A stretch of 64,000 bases of DNA, from positions 27,825 through 91,824 of the forward strand of contig NZ_JONK01000024.1 in NCBI RefSeq assembly GCF_000711885.1, in the 5' to 3' direction. The notes below the pieces were generated by a model. It searched no databases. It worked only from the letters and a program-made list of their open reading frames with translations, and had not been told where the DNA came from. Of this stretch, positions 38,656-48,590 are shown one piece after another. The first letter of the stretch is position 1. Every line of letters begins with the position of its first letter. A program made the position numbers and the translations under genes. The DNA comes from Chromobacterium haemolyticum DSM 19808. GTDB lineage: Bacteria; Pseudomonadota; Gammaproteobacteria; Burkholderiales; Chromobacteriaceae.

Positions 38656-39372
38656 CTACAAGGGAAACAGCGCCAGCAACACAGGCACCAACAAAGCGGT
38701 GAACACCCCGTTCAAGCCCATTGCCAGGCCCGCGAAGGCGCCCGCTGTCTCCGACAACTGAAACACCCGCGCCGTTCCAATCCCATGCGCGGAAATCCCC
38801 GTGGCCACGCCCAGCGCCATGTCGTTGCGCAGACGCAGGCCGTTGAACAGCGGCCGCGCCGCCACCGCGCCAAAAATGCCGGACAGGATCACGCACATCG
38901 CCGCCAATTCCGGCACCCCGCCTATGCTTTGCGACACGCTCATCGCAATCGGCGTGGTCACCGCCCGCGTGCTCAGGGATAGCAGCACCTCATGCGGCAG
39001 ACCAAATAGCCAACCCAAGCCCACCGCGCTGACGACGCCGGTGACCCCGCCCAAGGCAATGCTCAAGGCCAGCGGCCCCGCCGCGCGCTTGAGCCGGCTC
39101 AGGTTGCCGTACAAGGGCACCGCCAAAGCCACCGTCGCCGGACCCAACAACATTTGTATCCACTGCGCGCCCTGCATGTACTGGCGGTAATCGGTACGCG
39201 TCAGCACCAGCCAGCCCAACACCAGCAGTACCCCGATCAACACCGGGTTGGACAGCGGATGGCCGCGACAGCGGCGATTAAACGCCAAGGCCAGGCGGTA
39301 AGCCAGCAAAGTGACGAAAACCCCCGTCAACGGCGACTCCCGCAGCGCGGACAACACGTCGGCGCTAATCAT
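38656..39372 (-). CDS. LrgB/CidB-family membrane protein
   Basis: 238 residues and about seven hydrophobic segments. The family stretch TTPIAMSVSQSIGG, then GATVALAVPLYGN-like and GISAHGIGTARVFQL are diagnostic for LrgB. In other bacteria the LrgAB/CidAB pairs influence murein hydrolase export, and relatives transport glycolate or pyruvate. It overlaps the LrgA-like gene by 8 bp. Confidence 0.9.
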   Translation of the reverse strand: MISADVLSALRESPLTGVFVTLLAYRLALAFNRRCRGHPLSNPVLIGVLLVLGWLVLTRTDYRQYMQGAQWIQMLLGPATVALAVPLYGNLSRLKRAAGPLALSIALGGVTGVVSAVGLGWLFGLPHEVLLSLSTRAVTTPIAMSVSQSIGGVPELAAMCVILSGIFGAVAARPLFNGLRLRNDMALGVATGISAHGIGTARVFQLSETAGAFAGLAMGLNGVFTALLVPVLLALFPL

Positions 39373-39721
39373 CTCCTCCTCCGCCCCGCCGCCCCAGCAT
39401 CCAATGCAAAGCCAGCCCCGGCACCAGCAAGGTGGTCAGCGTCGACAAGGCCAGCACCGCCGCCAGACGCGCGCCGTAATCGGCCAATAGCGTCTGGTAG
39501 GCCAGCACCGCTCCGCCGGCCGGGATGAACAGCAAGGACATATGCGCAAGAAAGCGCGGCACATGGGTCTGCAGCGTCGTAGGCACTCCGCGACGCGCGC
39601 ACAAGGTGGCGAACAACAGCAACATGCCCATGACCGGTCCCGGCACCGGAACGCCCAAACCGCGCGCCAAGACTTCTCCCGCCAATTGATAGCCCAACAG
39701 CCACAGCGCCGTCTCCATCAT
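39365..39721 (-). CDS. LrgA/CidA-family membrane protein (holin-like)
   Basis: 118 residues from the ATG at 39721 with AAGGAGG upstream. The frame reaches 39871, but that part is atypical. Four hydrophobic segments and the family motifs GLGVPVPGPVMGMLLLF and LLFIPAGGAVL. It forms a two-gene unit with the LrgB-like gene. Confidence 0.88.
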   Translation of the reverse strand: MMETALWLLGYQLAGEVLARGLGVPVPGPVMGMLLLFATLCARRGVPTTLQTHVPRFLAHMSLLFIPAGGAVLAYQTLLADYGARLAAVLALSTLTTLLVPGLALHWMLGRRGGGGDD

Positions 39722-39855
39722 GCGATCTTTCCTCCTTCCGCCTTTGATGACGTCATGATAATGCCCCGGTTCGCGCTTGGGGATAGACAGATGGACTCGC
39801 ATCGCGCCGCAGAAGGGCGGGACAAGCCCCCGCCGGCTTTGGCATAATGCGCGCC

Positions 39856-40383
39856 ATGTCTCATCCCCCACTCTGGCTGCCTCAGCCGCCCGCGCTGTCC
39901 GCCGCGGCGCAATCCTGCCTCACCGAAGCCGGCTCGCTGACCGAACGGCTGCAAGGCACTGGTCGCCGCTTCGCCGTGCGCGTGTTGCGGCAAGGCCCCG
40001 ACATCTGTCTGGAAGACGAGGCGCCACAGCTCGGCCTGGCCGCCGGAGCGCCGCTGCAAGCGCGCGAGGTGGCTCTGACCCTGGACGACACCCCGGTCGT
40101 GTTCGCCCGCAGCGTCACCCGCCTGGACTGCGCGGCCTGGCAGCCCATTCTAGACCGAGGCAGCCGCTCACTGGGCCTGACATTGTTCGGTGGCCTGCCG
40201 GATTTGCTGCGCGACCCGCTGCGCTATCGCCTCATTGCCGCCGATCATCCGCTGTTCGCGCCGGCGGCCCAACTCAGCCCGCACCCCAGCTACCCGGCGC
40301 GGCGCTGCCGCTTCCTGCTGCGGCAAGCGCCGCTGCTGGTGTGCGAACTCTTTTTGCCGGAGCTGGAGAATTTCTTGCTATGA
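39856..40383 (+). CDS. ubiC: Chorismate pyruvate-lyase
   Basis: 175 residues. Splits chorismate into pyruvate and 4-hydroxybenzoate, the first step to ubiquinone. Motifs: [19 protein letters not shown] and a C-terminal [11 protein letters not shown]. The stop codon overlaps the ubiA start (ATGA), and UbiA uses its product. The ATG at 39856 is chosen; an ATG at 39847 is also in frame. Neither has a ribosome binding site, and a CATAAT at 39843-39848 may be a -10 element, which would make the transcript leaderless or nearly so. Confidence 0.88.
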   Translation: MSHPPLWLPQPPALSAAAQSCLTEAGSLTERLQGTGRRFAVRVLRQGPDICLEDEAPQLGLAAGAPLQAREVALTLDDTPVVFARSVTRLDCAAWQPILDRGSRSLGLTLFGGLPDLLRDPLRYRLIAADHPLFAPAAQLSPHPSYPARRCRFLLRQAPLLVCELFLPELENFLL

Positions 40384-41252
40384 ACGCCGCCCGCCTTAAT
40401 GAACGCTTGACCGTTTACATGCAACTGATGCGCATGGACAAGCCCATCGGCACCTTCCTGCTGCTGTGGCCGACGCTGTGGGCGCTGCTGATCGCCGGCC
40501 AAGGCCGGCCAGACCCGCTGATCGTGCTGATCTTCATTATCGGCACTTTCCTGATGCGTTCGGCCGGCTGCGTGATCAACGATTACGCGGACCGCGACTT
40601 CGACGGCCACGTGGAACGCACCCGGCAACGGCCGTTCGCCCGCGGCGCGGTTGGCAAGAAGGAAGCCTTGCTGCTGGCCGCCGGCCTGGCGCTGCTGTCG
40701 CTGCTGCTGATCCTGCCGCTGAACGGCCTGACCCTGCTCTTGAGCGTGCCGGCGCTGTTCATCGCCGCAAGCTACCCTTTCACCAAGCGCGTCTTCCCGG
40801 TGCCGCAAGCCTATCTGGGCCTGGCCTTCTCCTTCGGCATTCCGATGGCCTTCGCCGCCCAGACCGGCGCCGTTCCAACGCTGGCCTGGCTGCTGCTGCT
40901 GGCCAACGCTTGCTGGACGCTGGCCTACGACACCGCCTATGCCATCAGCGACAAGCCTGACGATCTCAAGATCGGCATCAAGACCTCGGCGATCACCTTC
41001 GGCGACTACGATGTCCTGGCCATCATGCTGTTCCACGCCGCTTTTCTCGCGCTAATGGCCGGCATTGGCCGGCACCTGGCGCTGGGCTGGCCTTTTTACC
41101 TGTCCCTGCTGGTCTCCGCCGCCTTGATGGCCAGGCAATACCTGGACATCCGTGAACGCGATCGAGCGGCCTGCTTTAAGGCCTTTCTCGACAATAACCG
41201 CGTTGGCGCGGCCATCCTCATTGGCGTGGCGCTCAGCTACTGGCTGCCGTAA
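40380..41252 (+). CDS. ubiA: 4-hydroxybenzoate octaprenyltransferase
   Basis: 290 residues with eight to nine hydrophobic segments. The inner membrane prenyltransferase attaches the polyprenyl tail to 4-hydroxybenzoate. The first aspartate motif is NDYADRDFD (residues 67-75); the second is [31 protein letters not shown] is the usual N-terminal signature. It is translationally coupled to ubiC by a 4-bp overlap. Confidence 0.96.
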   Translation: MNAARLNERLTVYMQLMRMDKPIGTFLLLWPTLWALLIAGQGRPDPLIVLIFIIGTFLMRSAGCVINDYADRDFDGHVERTRQRPFARGAVGKKEALLLAAGLALLSLLLILPLNGLTLLLSVPALFIAASYPFTKRVFPVPQAYLGLAFSFGIPMAFAAQTGAVPTLAWLLLLANACWTLAYDTAYAISDKPDDLKIGIKTSAITFGDYDVLAIMLFHAAFLALMAGIGRHLALGWPFYLSLLVSAALMARQYLDIRERDRAACFKAFLDNNRVGAAILIGVALSYWLP

Positions 41253-41402
41253 AACCCAAAGTCATCATTTTGCGGCGCGGCAACATTTTGTTATTTTCTG
41301 TGAACTTTTCTAAACGGCTTTAATCCCAGAGAAGGCATATTCCACCCATTTGGAATTGCAGCCGACATGCACCGCCGGCTTCAACACAAGAAAGGACATA
41401 TC

Positions 41403-41633
41403 ATGAAACTGATTTCCGCTCTGATCGCCGCTGCTTTCGCCACTAGCGCCATGGCCGCCACCCCGGCGTCCGCGCCCTCCGCAGAAAAGAAAATGGAGCA
41501 TAAAGCCGAACACAAGCAGGCCGGCAAAAAGCACCACAAGAAGCATGCTTCGGGCGCCGCGCACCACAAGAAATCCGGACACAAGCATTCGGGAAAGAAA
41601 GCTGAACACAAAGCGGCTTCCGCCGCCAAGTAA
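41403..41633 (+). CDS. Small secreted Lys/His/Ala-rich protein
   Basis: 76 residues from the ATG at 41403. Signal peptide MKLISALIAAAFATSAMA, then a very basic chain of KKHHKK and KAEHK units with Ser and Ala. No Cys, no folded domain. Such proteins could bind metals, DNA or cell wall polymers in the periplasm, but none of this is shown. Good codon use and a strong terminator support that it is a gene. Confidence 0.7.
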   Translation: MKLISALIAAAFATSAMAATPASAPSAEKKMEHKAEHKQAGKKHHKKHASGAAHHKKSGHKHSGKKAEHKAASAAK

Positions 41634-41660
41634 TTGATCGCCGGGCCGCGCGCCCGGCGC

Positions 41661-41697
41661 AAAAACGCCGCGGCTCGTCATGCGCCGCGGCGTTTTC
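41661..41697. terminator. Bidirectional terminator
   Basis: AAAAACGCCGCGGC and GCCGCGGCGTTTT form a long hairpin between the basic protein gene and the convergent arsR-type gene. A smaller GC hairpin precedes it at 41640-41660. Confidence 0.88.
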
Positions 41698-41758
41698 ATA
41701 TCCTGATACGACCAAAGGCCGGCCAGAGGCCGACGACGGGGATCAGCCGGGCGGCGAA

Positions 41759-42055
41759 TTATTCGCCGAAGCCACAGAACACCTCGCGCATCATTTTCAA
41801 AACCTCCAGCGTGCGAATATCGCCAACACGGTAATAAACGCGGTTCGCGTCCTTGCGCGTGCGCAACACGCCCTTGTCGCGCATAATGGCCAAATGCTGA
41901 GAAATATTGCTCTGCGACGTGCCCACCTGCTCGACTATATCCTGCACGCTCACTTCCTGGTCTTCCAGCACCGATATGATCTTCAAACGCAGCGGGTGCG
42001 ACATGGCCTTCATCGCCCTCGAGGTCTGCTCGATCTGGTCATCGTTGAACAGCAA
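41759..42055 (-). CDS. ArsR/SmtB-family transcriptional regulator
   Basis: 98 residues, a single winged helix: AMSHPLRLKIISVLEDQEVSV, recognition helix TSQSNISQHLAIMRDKGVL, wing RVYYRVGD. The classical ELCVCDL metal site is absent (VSVQDIVEQ) and the only Cys is near the C-terminus (EVFCGFGE), so it may not be a metal sensor; similar regulators respond to sulfide or redox state. Divergent from gpmI with a 103-bp A/T-rich gap that probably holds its operator. Confidence 0.85.
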   Translation of the reverse strand: MLFNDDQIEQTSRAMKAMSHPLRLKIISVLEDQEVSVQDIVEQVGTSQSNISQHLAIMRDKGVLRTRKDANRVYYRVGDIRTLEVLKMMREVFCGFGE

Positions 42056-42158
42056 GGCTTCTCTCCCTGTAGAGTCATTTTATTTAGTCTGACTGCGGTA
42101 CAATACTACACAAAATCCAATACCATCAAGATTTTCTAATATTCAGAATGTGAATGCC

Positions 42159-43682
42159 ATGAAATCCATCAAACCGGTGTTGTTGTTGATTCTCGACGGT
42201 TTTGGCCATCGCCCCGAAGGCGATGACAACGCTATTCTTCATGCCTCGATGCCTAACTGGAATCGTCTGCGCCAGACCTTCCCCTACGGCACCATCAACG
42301 CCTCGGAAAACTTCGTCGGCCTGCCCTCCGGCCAGTTCGGCAATTCCGAAGTGGGCCACCTCAACATCGGCGCCGGCCGCGTGGTGCAACAGGACATCAG
42401 CCGCATCGACTGCGACATCGAAGACGGCCGCTTCGCCTCCAACCCCGCGCTGGTTTCCGCCATCGCCAAAGCCAAGGATTCGACGCTGCACATCATGGGC
42501 CTGCTGTCCGACGGCGGCGTTCACAGCCATGAAAACCACATTCACTCGCTGATCCGCGCGGCCCAGGCTGCCGGCGTCGCCCACATCCGCGTGCACGCTT
42601 TCCTCGACGGCCGCGATACGCCGCCGCGCAGCGCCAAGACCTATCTGGAGCGGCTGGACGCGGTGCTGGCCGAATGCCCCGCCGCGCGCCTGGCGTCCGT
42701 GACCGGCCGCTACTGGGCAATGGACCGCGACAAGCGCTGGGAACGCGTGGAGCCGGCTTATCGCCTGCTGGTGGAGGGCGAAGGCCTGTTCCACTCACGC
42801 AACGGCCTGGAAGCGCTGGAAGCGGCCTACGCCCGTGATGAGAACGACGAGTTCGTCAAAGCCACCGCCATCGGCGAAGCCGCCCCGATGCGTGACGGCG
42901 ACGTCGTTATATTCATGAACTTCCGCGCCGACCGCGCGCGCCAACTGGTCAGCGCGCTGACCGACCCGGCTTTCGACGGCTTCCAGGCGCGCCAACCCAA
43001 GTTCGCCGACTTCGTCACCTTGACCTCCTACGGCGAAGCCTACAGCCGCTTGTCCATCGCCTACCCGCCTCAGAAGATCAGCAACGGCTTAGGCGAATAC
43101 CTGGCCAGCCAGGGTCTGAAGCAGCTGCGCATCGCCGAAACCGAGAAATATCCGCACGTCACCTATTTCTTCAACGGCGGCGAAGAGCAGGTATATCCTG
43201 GAGAAGACCGCATTCTGGTGCAATCGCCCAAGGTGGCCACTTACGACCTGCAACCAGAAATGAGCGCCGGCGAAGTCACCGACAAAATCGTCGCCGCCAT
43301 CGCCTCCGGCCAATACCAAGCCATCATCTGCAATTACGCCAACGGCGACATGGTGGGCCATAGCGGCATCTTCGACGCCGCGGTCAAGGCGGTGGAAGCG
43401 CTGGACGGCTGCATCGGCCGCTGTGTGGAAGCGATGCGCGCCGCCGGCGGCGAGGTATTGATCACCGCCGACCACGGAAACTGCGAACAAATGTACGATG
43501 CCGAGCACCACCAGCCGCATACCCAGCACACCTTGAGCCCGGTGCCCTTCCTCTATGTCGGCCGTCCGGCCCGGATCCGCTCCGGCGGTTCGCTGCGCGA
43601 CATCGCGCCGTCGCTGCTGGCAATGATGGGCCTGGAACAACCGGCGGAGATGAGCGGTCAATCGTTGATCGAATTCCAATAA
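42159..43682 (+). CDS. gpmI: Cofactor-independent phosphoglycerate mutase
   Basis: 507 residues from the ATG at 42159. Interconverts 3- and 2-phosphoglycerate using two Mn2+ ions. Metal and catalytic motifs: LLILDGFG (residues 8-15), the phosphoserine Ser63 in GQFGNSEVGH, and ITADHGNCEQM near residue 440. The ribosome binding site is weak. Followed by a short gap and envC, the order gpmI-envC-ctpA seen in E. coli-like genomes (gpmM-envC). Confidence 0.96.
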   Translation: MKSIKPVLLLILDGFGHRPEGDDNAILHASMPNWNRLRQTFPYGTINASENFVGLPSGQFGNSEVGHLNIGAGRVVQQDISRIDCDIEDGRFASNPALVSAIAKAKDSTLHIMGLLSDGGVHSHENHIHSLIRAAQAAGVAHIRVHAFLDGRDTPPRSAKTYLERLDAVLAECPAARLASVTGRYWAMDRDKRWERVEPAYRLLVEGEGLFHSRNGLEALEAAYARDENDEFVKATAIGEAAPMRDGDVVIFMNFRADRARQLVSALTDPAFDGFQARQPKFADFVTLTSYGEAYSRLSIAYPPQKISNGLGEYLASQGLKQLRIAETEKYPHVTYFFNGGEEQVYPGEDRILVQSPKVATYDLQPEMSAGEVTDKIVAAIASGQYQAIICNYANGDMVGHSGIFDAAVKAVEALDGCIGRCVEAMRAAGGEVLITADHGNCEQMYDAEHHQPHTQHTLSPVPFLYVGRPARIRSGGSLRDIAPSLLAMMGLEQPAEMSGQSLIEFQ

Positions 43683-43782
43683 GCCCCGCCGCCGGCTCCG
43701 CCGGCGTCATCGACCCAAGCGCGCCGCCCGCGGACGGCGCGCTTGTTGGTCCGCGGCCCAAGTAGAAAGCATATTCCCGGCA

Positions 43783-45111
43783 ATGAAACCTTATGTCCTG
43801 ATGGCGGCCTTGATCGCCGGAGCCAGCCACGCCGCGCCTCCGGCCTCCGCCGCGCTGTCCACCGCCCCGCACCAGCAAGACCTCAAATCGGTGCGCAAGG
43901 AAATCGATACGCTGAAAAAAGACATTGCCCAAAAACAGGCGGTGCAAAAAGAGGCGCAATCGGCGATCAAGGAGTCGGAACAAGCCATTAGCCAGACCAC
44001 CCAGGCGCTGGTGAAGCTGGAGAAAAAACAAAGCAGCTCGGAGCAGCAGCTAGAGGCGCTGCGCGCCCAGATCAACGCCAGCCGCAACAGCCTGGCCGCG
44101 GTGCGCCAACGCGTAGGCCAGATGCTGGCGCGCCAGTACAAGAGCGGCCAGCACGACGCGATGAAGCTGATGATGAACGCGAACGACCCCAATCAGAGCG
44201 CTCGCGACCTCGCCTACTACCAGCACATCGCCCGCGCTCAGCAGCAGTTGGTCGCCCAGTTGATCACCCACCAGCACGAGCTGGAAGCGTTGTCCTTCCA
44301 ACTGGAACAGGAACTGGCCCGCCTTAACTCGCTGTCAAACCGCAAGAGCCAGGAAAAGAGTTCCTTGCAGCAGGACAAGGCCAGCCAGCAGCAAGAACTC
44401 AACAAGGTCACCGGTGAAATCAAGACCGGGCAGAGCAAACTGAGCCAGCTGCAGGAAAACGAAAAACGCCTGACTGGCCTGATCGCCCAGATCAACCGGG
44501 AAATCCAGCGCCGCCGCGCGGAGATCGCGCGCAAGGCGGCGGAAGAACGCAAGGCCAAGCTGGCCGCCGCCCGCGAAGCGGCTCGCAAAGAGAACGAACG
44601 CCGCCGCAAGCTGGCTGCAAACGCCAAGAAACAAGGCAAGCCTGTGCCGGAGGAAGCCAAGCAGACGGTGACGGTGAAAGAGGAAGCCATCACCGACGTG
44701 GCCGACGACAGCGCCGCCGGCCGCGCCTTCGTCAGCCTGCAGGGCAGAATGAAAATGCCGGTGGCTGGACAATTGGTCGGCCGCTTCGGCAAACCGCGCC
44801 AGCAAGGCGTCAGCTGGAAAGGCGTGTTCATTCAAACCGCCAACGGCACCCCGGTTCGCAGCGTGGCCGACGGCACCGTAGTATTCGCCGATCAATTGCG
44901 CGGCTTCGGCAATGCCATCCTGGTCGACCATGGCGGCAACTACATGACGGTCTATACCGGACTATCCGTAATAGGTAAATCCGTAGGCAGCAGCGTCAAG
45001 GCCGGCGACACGATCGGCAACACTGGAACACTGGACAGCGGCGAATCCGGCCTGTACTTTGAAATCCGACACATGGGACGCCCCCTAAACCCGCAAGCCT
45101 GGGCGCGCTGA
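43783..45111 (+). CDS. envC: Murein hydrolase activator EnvC
   Basis: 442 residues: signal peptide (MKPYVLMAALIAGASHA), long coiled coil (about residues 35-270, with a KAAEERKAKLAAAREAARKE helix), then a LytM/M23 domain from about residue 325. The catalytic His and Asp of active M23 enzymes are replaced (GVSWKGVFI and YTGLS), as in E. coli EnvC, which activates amidases at the septum. ctpA follows after 27 bp. Confidence 0.92.
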   Translation: MKPYVLMAALIAGASHAAPPASAALSTAPHQQDLKSVRKEIDTLKKDIAQKQAVQKEAQSAIKESEQAISQTTQALVKLEKKQSSSEQQLEALRAQINASRNSLAAVRQRVGQMLARQYKSGQHDAMKLMMNANDPNQSARDLAYYQHIARAQQQLVAQLITHQHELEALSFQLEQELARLNSLSNRKSQEKSSLQQDKASQQQELNKVTGEIKTGQSKLSQLQENEKRLTGLIAQINREIQRRRAEIARKAAEERKAKLAAAREAARKENERRRKLAANAKKQGKPVPEEAKQTVTVKEEAITDVADDSAAGRAFVSLQGRMKMPVAGQLVGRFGKPRQQGVSWKGVFIQTANGTPVRSVADGTVVFADQLRGFGNAILVDHGGNYMTVYTGLSVIGKSVGSSVKAGDTIGNTGTLDSGESGLYFEIRHMGRPLNPQAWAR

Positions 45112-45138
45112 GCCAGGCAACGGAGACAGATAACAAAC

Positions 45139-46575
45139 ATGAGCAGCCAAAGAATGAAGAAGATTGCCTGGCTAGTGGCCGGCGCCATGGCCGGCGGCGT
45201 GCTGACGCTCAGCATGCAAGCCTTTGCCGACAAGGGCGAATCCCCGCTGCCGCTGAGCGAGCTGCGCACCTTCGCCGAAGTGTTTGGCCGCATCAAGCAA
45301 GACTACGTCGACCCGGTGGAAGACAAGAAGCTGATCACCGCGGCCATCAAGGGCATGCTGACCGGCCTGGACCCGCACTCCGACTACATGGACCCGGAAG
45401 CCTTCAAGGAACTCAAGGAAGGCACTCAGGGCGAATTCGGCGGCCTCGGCATCGAAATCGGCGCCGAGGACGGCTTGGTCAAGGTGGTGTCGCCCATCGA
45501 GGACACCCCGGCGCAGAAGGCCGGCATCAAGAGCGGCGACCTGATCATCAAGATCGACGACACCCCGGTGCGCGGCCTGTCCCTGACCGACGCGGTGAAG
45601 AAAATGCGTGGCAAGCCGGGCACCAAGGTCACGCTGACCATCGCCCGCAAGTCTGAAACCAAGCCCCTGGTGTTCACGCTGGCGCGCGCGGTGATCAAGA
45701 CCAAGAGCGTCAAATACAAGCTGCTGGAACCGGACTTCGGCTATGTGCGCATCACCCAATTCCAAGAGCACACCTCCGAGGACCTGGCCGCCGGCGTGCA
45801 GGCGCTTTACAAGGAAAACAAACAGGCGCTGAAAGGCCTGGTGCTGGACCTGCGCGACGATCCGGGCGGCCTGCTCAACGGAGCGGTTGGCGTGTCGGCC
45901 GCCTTCCTGGCCAAGAACCAGTTGGTGGTCTACACCGAAGGCCGCACCCCGGACGCCAAGATGCGGCTGACCGCCAATCTGCAGAACTACGCCCGCCCCA
46001 ACGGCAGCGATCCGCTGGCCCGGCTGCCGGTGGAAGCCCGCAACGTGCCTCTGGTCGTGCTGGTCAACGGCGGCTCCGCCTCGGCGTCGGAAATCGTCGC
46101 CGGCGCGCTGCAAGACCACAAACGCGCGGTGTTGGTGGGCACGCAGACCTTCGGCAAGGGCTCGGTGCAATCCATCATGCCGCTGGGCAACGCCGGCGGC
46201 ATCAAGCTGACCACCGCCCGCTACTTCACGCCGAACGGCCGCTCAATCCAGGCCAAGGGCATCGTGCCCGACGTGGTAGTGGAAGACGGCACGCTGACCG
46301 CGGCGGAGCAAGCCATCCGCGTGCGCGAAGCGGACCTGGAAAACCACTTGGCCAACCCCAACGGCGAGGACAAGCCGGCGCCCAAGAGCAACGCCAAACC
46401 CGCGCCAGCGCCGCAACCCGCCCCCGCCAAGCCGGACGACGGCAAGGACAAGGCCAAGCCGGAAGAAAAGAGCCAGTTCGGCCCGCGCGACCCCAACCCT
46501 AAAAACGACAACCAGCTGTCGCAGGCGCTGAACATCCTCAAGGTACAGCAGATCCTGCAGAAAAAAGGCAGTTGA
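45139..46575 (+). CDS. ctpA: Carboxy-terminal processing protease (S41)
   Basis: 478 residues. N-terminal membrane anchor or signal (IAWLVAGAMAGGVLTLSMQAFA), PDZ domain with GGLGIEIG at about residues 98-105, and the serine protease core: catalytic Ser in NGGSASASEIVAG (about 314) and Lys in GTQTFGKGSVQ (about 340). The C-terminal tail is rich in Pro, Lys and Ala (residues 410-455). It cleaves C-termini of periplasmic proteins, probably murein hydrolases, in line with envC upstream. Confidence 0.95.
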   Translation: MSSQRMKKIAWLVAGAMAGGVLTLSMQAFADKGESPLPLSELRTFAEVFGRIKQDYVDPVEDKKLITAAIKGMLTGLDPHSDYMDPEAFKELKEGTQGEFGGLGIEIGAEDGLVKVVSPIEDTPAQKAGIKSGDLIIKIDDTPVRGLSLTDAVKKMRGKPGTKVTLTIARKSETKPLVFTLARAVIKTKSVKYKLLEPDFGYVRITQFQEHTSEDLAAGVQALYKENKQALKGLVLDLRDDPGGLLNGAVGVSAAFLAKNQLVVYTEGRTPDAKMRLTANLQNYARPNGSDPLARLPVEARNVPLVVLVNGGSASASEIVAGALQDHKRAVLVGTQTFGKGSVQSIMPLGNAGGIKLTTARYFTPNGRSIQAKGIVPDVVVEDGTLTAAEQAIRVREADLENHLANPNGEDKPAPKSNAKPAPAPQPAPAKPDDGKDKAKPEEKSQFGPRDPNPKNDNQLSQALNILKVQQILQKKGS

Positions 46576-46595
46576 CCCCGCCTCCGAGGCCACAA

Positions 46596-46625
46596 CGCGC
46601 CCCTGGTTTCGCCAGGGGCGTTTTT
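46596..46625 (+). terminator. Terminator of envC-ctpA
   Basis: CGCCCCTGG and CCAGGGGCG form a stem followed by T5, 23 bp after the ctpA stop codon. Confidence 0.9.
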
Positions 46626-46718
46626 CATGCGCGCGCTATATTGTCCTCCTGCAAAACACCGTCATTCCTGCTACGCTATCCGGCTTAACCCTAGTTTTCC
46701 GGCCGGAGCCGCTGACCC

Positions 46719-48023
46719 ATGCTTACCCGCGAATTCGTGCTTTCCTTTCGCGAAGCCGCCCCCTACATCAACGCCTACCGCGGCAAGACCTTCGTGCTGG
46801 CCGTCAGCGGCGAAACCTTGCAAGACGGAGAGTTCGCCAGCCTGGCGCAGGACATCAACCTCTTGGTCAGCCTGGGCGTGCGCATCGTGCTGGTGCACGG
46901 CATCCGTCCGCAGATCGAGGGCCTGTTGAAACGCCACGGCATCGCCCGCCTCTTCCACCGCGACCGCCGCGTCACCGACGCCGCCACCATGGACGTGGTC
47001 AAGCAAGCGGCCGGCGCCACCCGCTGCGACATCGAGGCGCTGCTGTCCATGGGCATGCCCAATTCGCCAATGCACGGCGCCCACCTGCGCGTGGCCGGCG
47101 GCAACTTCGTCACCGCCCAGCCTCTGGGCGTGCTCGATGGCGTGGACATGCAATACACCGGCCAGGTGCGCCGCGCCGACGGCGCCGCCATCCGCGCCCG
47201 CCTCGACCACGGCGAGCTGGTGCTGCTGTCGCCCATCGGCTATTCGCTGACCGGCGAGGCCTTCAATCTGACCATGGAAGAACTGGCCACCCACGTCGCC
47301 ATTACCCTGAAAGCGGAAAAACTGATTTTCGTGATCGAGCAGCGCGGCGTGATGCTGGACGAGGAACTGATCAGCACGCTCACCGCACAGCAGGCCGAAG
47401 ACCTGCTGGCCTCCGGCCGGCTGCAGGATGACGTCAGCGCCTACCTGCCCTACGCCATCCGCGCCACCCGAGAAGGCATTCCCCGTGCCCACTTGATTAG
47501 CCGTCACGCCGACGGCGCGCTGCTGGTGGAACACTTCACCCGAGGCGGCAACGGCACCATGATCGCCCGCGACCCGCTGGTGCGAGTGCGCAACGCCAGC
47601 ATCGAAGACATCGGCGACATCATCGGCCTGATCCAGCCGCTGGAAGAGCAAGGCGTGCTGGTCAAGCGCAGCCGCGAGCATCTGGAGGTGGAGATCGGCG
47701 AATATTCGGTGCTGGAACACGACGGCAAGATCTATGGTTGCGTGGCCATGCACCCCTTCCCCGACGCCGGCACCGCCGAACTGGCCTGCCTGGCGGTGGC
47801 TCAAGACAAACGCGACGGCGGCTTTGGCGAGATGCTGCTCAAACACGTGGAATACCAGGCCCGCACCCAAGGCTTGCAGTCGCTGTTCGTGCTTACCACC
47901 CAAACCGCGCACTGGTTCGTGGAGCGGGGCTTCGCCGAAGCGGACAAGAGCGCGCTGCCGCTGGCGCGGCAGCAGTTCTACAACTATCAGCGTCGATCAA
48001 AGGTGTTCGTCAAGGCCTTGTGA
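46719..48023 (+). CDS. argA: N-acetylglutamate synthase
   Basis: 434 residues. Two domains: an N-terminal amino acid kinase fold (residues 20-285, VLVHGIRPQIEGLLKRHG), which binds arginine for feedback inhibition, and a C-terminal GNAT domain (residues 290-430, LACLAVAQDKRDGGFGEMLL). It makes N-acetylglutamate from glutamate and acetyl-CoA, the first step of arginine synthesis. Architecture and length equal those of E. coli ArgA. Confidence 0.96.
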   Translation: MLTREFVLSFREAAPYINAYRGKTFVLAVSGETLQDGEFASLAQDINLLVSLGVRIVLVHGIRPQIEGLLKRHGIARLFHRDRRVTDAATMDVVKQAAGATRCDIEALLSMGMPNSPMHGAHLRVAGGNFVTAQPLGVLDGVDMQYTGQVRRADGAAIRARLDHGELVLLSPIGYSLTGEAFNLTMEELATHVAITLKAEKLIFVIEQRGVMLDEELISTLTAQQAEDLLASGRLQDDVSAYLPYAIRATREGIPRAHLISRHADGALLVEHFTRGGNGTMIARDPLVRVRNASIEDIGDIIGLIQPLEEQGVLVKRSREHLEVEIGEYSVLEHDGKIYGCVAMHPFPDAGTAELACLAVAQDKRDGGFGEMLLKHVEYQARTQGLQSLFVLTTQTAHWFVERGFAEADKSALPLARQQFYNYQRRSKVFVKAL

Positions 48024-48029
48024 ATCCAA

Positions 48030-48162
48030 GAGCCTGTTCACGATCTGCTGCGCGTTGTGGAGCGTTACACACTGAGTATCCCTTTGAAACGCTCATGTAC
48101 CGCTCCTACGCTCCGCTTTCTCAGCCGTTTTCGCCTTGGCTCGCGAGATCGTGAACGGGCTC
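48030..48162 (+). repeat. Dispersed inverted-end repeat, copy R5
   Basis: GTTCACGATCT on the left pairs perfectly with AGATCGTGAAC on the right, differing from R1 and R4 in both arms at once. Flanks are CAA and TCG, so no target duplication is left. It starts 6 bp after the argA stop codon and may act as its terminator. Confidence 0.85.
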
Positions 48163-48178
48163 TCGGGCCGCATCGTGG

Positions 48179-48207
48179 TTGGAAGCGTTTCATCTCTGTG
48201 ACACAAT
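48179..48207 (+). promoter_or_regulatory. Candidate sigma-70 promoter of yggX
   Basis: TTGGAA and CACAAT, 17 bp apart, 39 bp before the ATG. Both hexamers are moderate. Confidence 0.38.
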
Positions 48208-48246
48208 ATTGAATTAACCTTTTTCCGATATTTTAAGGATTGCGCC

Positions 48247-48519
48247 ATGAGCAGAACCGTCAATTGCGTCAAGCTGGGCCGCGAAGCCGAAGCCCTCGAC
48301 TTCCCGCCGCTGCCGGGCGAACTGGGCAAGCGAGTGTTTGACAACGTCTCGAAAGAAGCCTGGCAAGGCTGGCTGCGCTATCAGACCATGCTGATCAACG
48401 AAAACCGCCTGAGCCTGGCCGACGCCCGCGCCCGCCAGTATCTGGCCGCGCAGTTGGAAGCCTACTTCTTCGGCGACGGCGCCGACGCTCCCGCCGGCTA
48501 CACTCCGCCGCAGAACTAA
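48247..48519 (+). CDS. yggX: Fe(2+)-trafficking/oxidative protection protein YggX
   Basis: 90 residues. The family pattern [18 protein letters not shown] with Cys7, [18 protein letters not shown] and [14 protein letters not shown] is complete. YggX protects Fe-S clusters and is part of the SoxRS-type response in enterics. AAGGA precedes the ATG. Usually next to mutY, which is not in the window. Confidence 0.95.
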   Translation: MSRTVNCVKLGREAEALDFPPLPGELGKRVFDNVSKEAWQGWLRYQTMLINENRLSLADARARQYLAAQLEAYFFGDGADAPAGYTPPQN

Positions 48520-48590
48520 TCGCCATGCCCAGCCCTCCAAGCGAGGGCTTTATTTTTCCCTGAACTCTCCACTGTTGGCTTGAACCTCGT

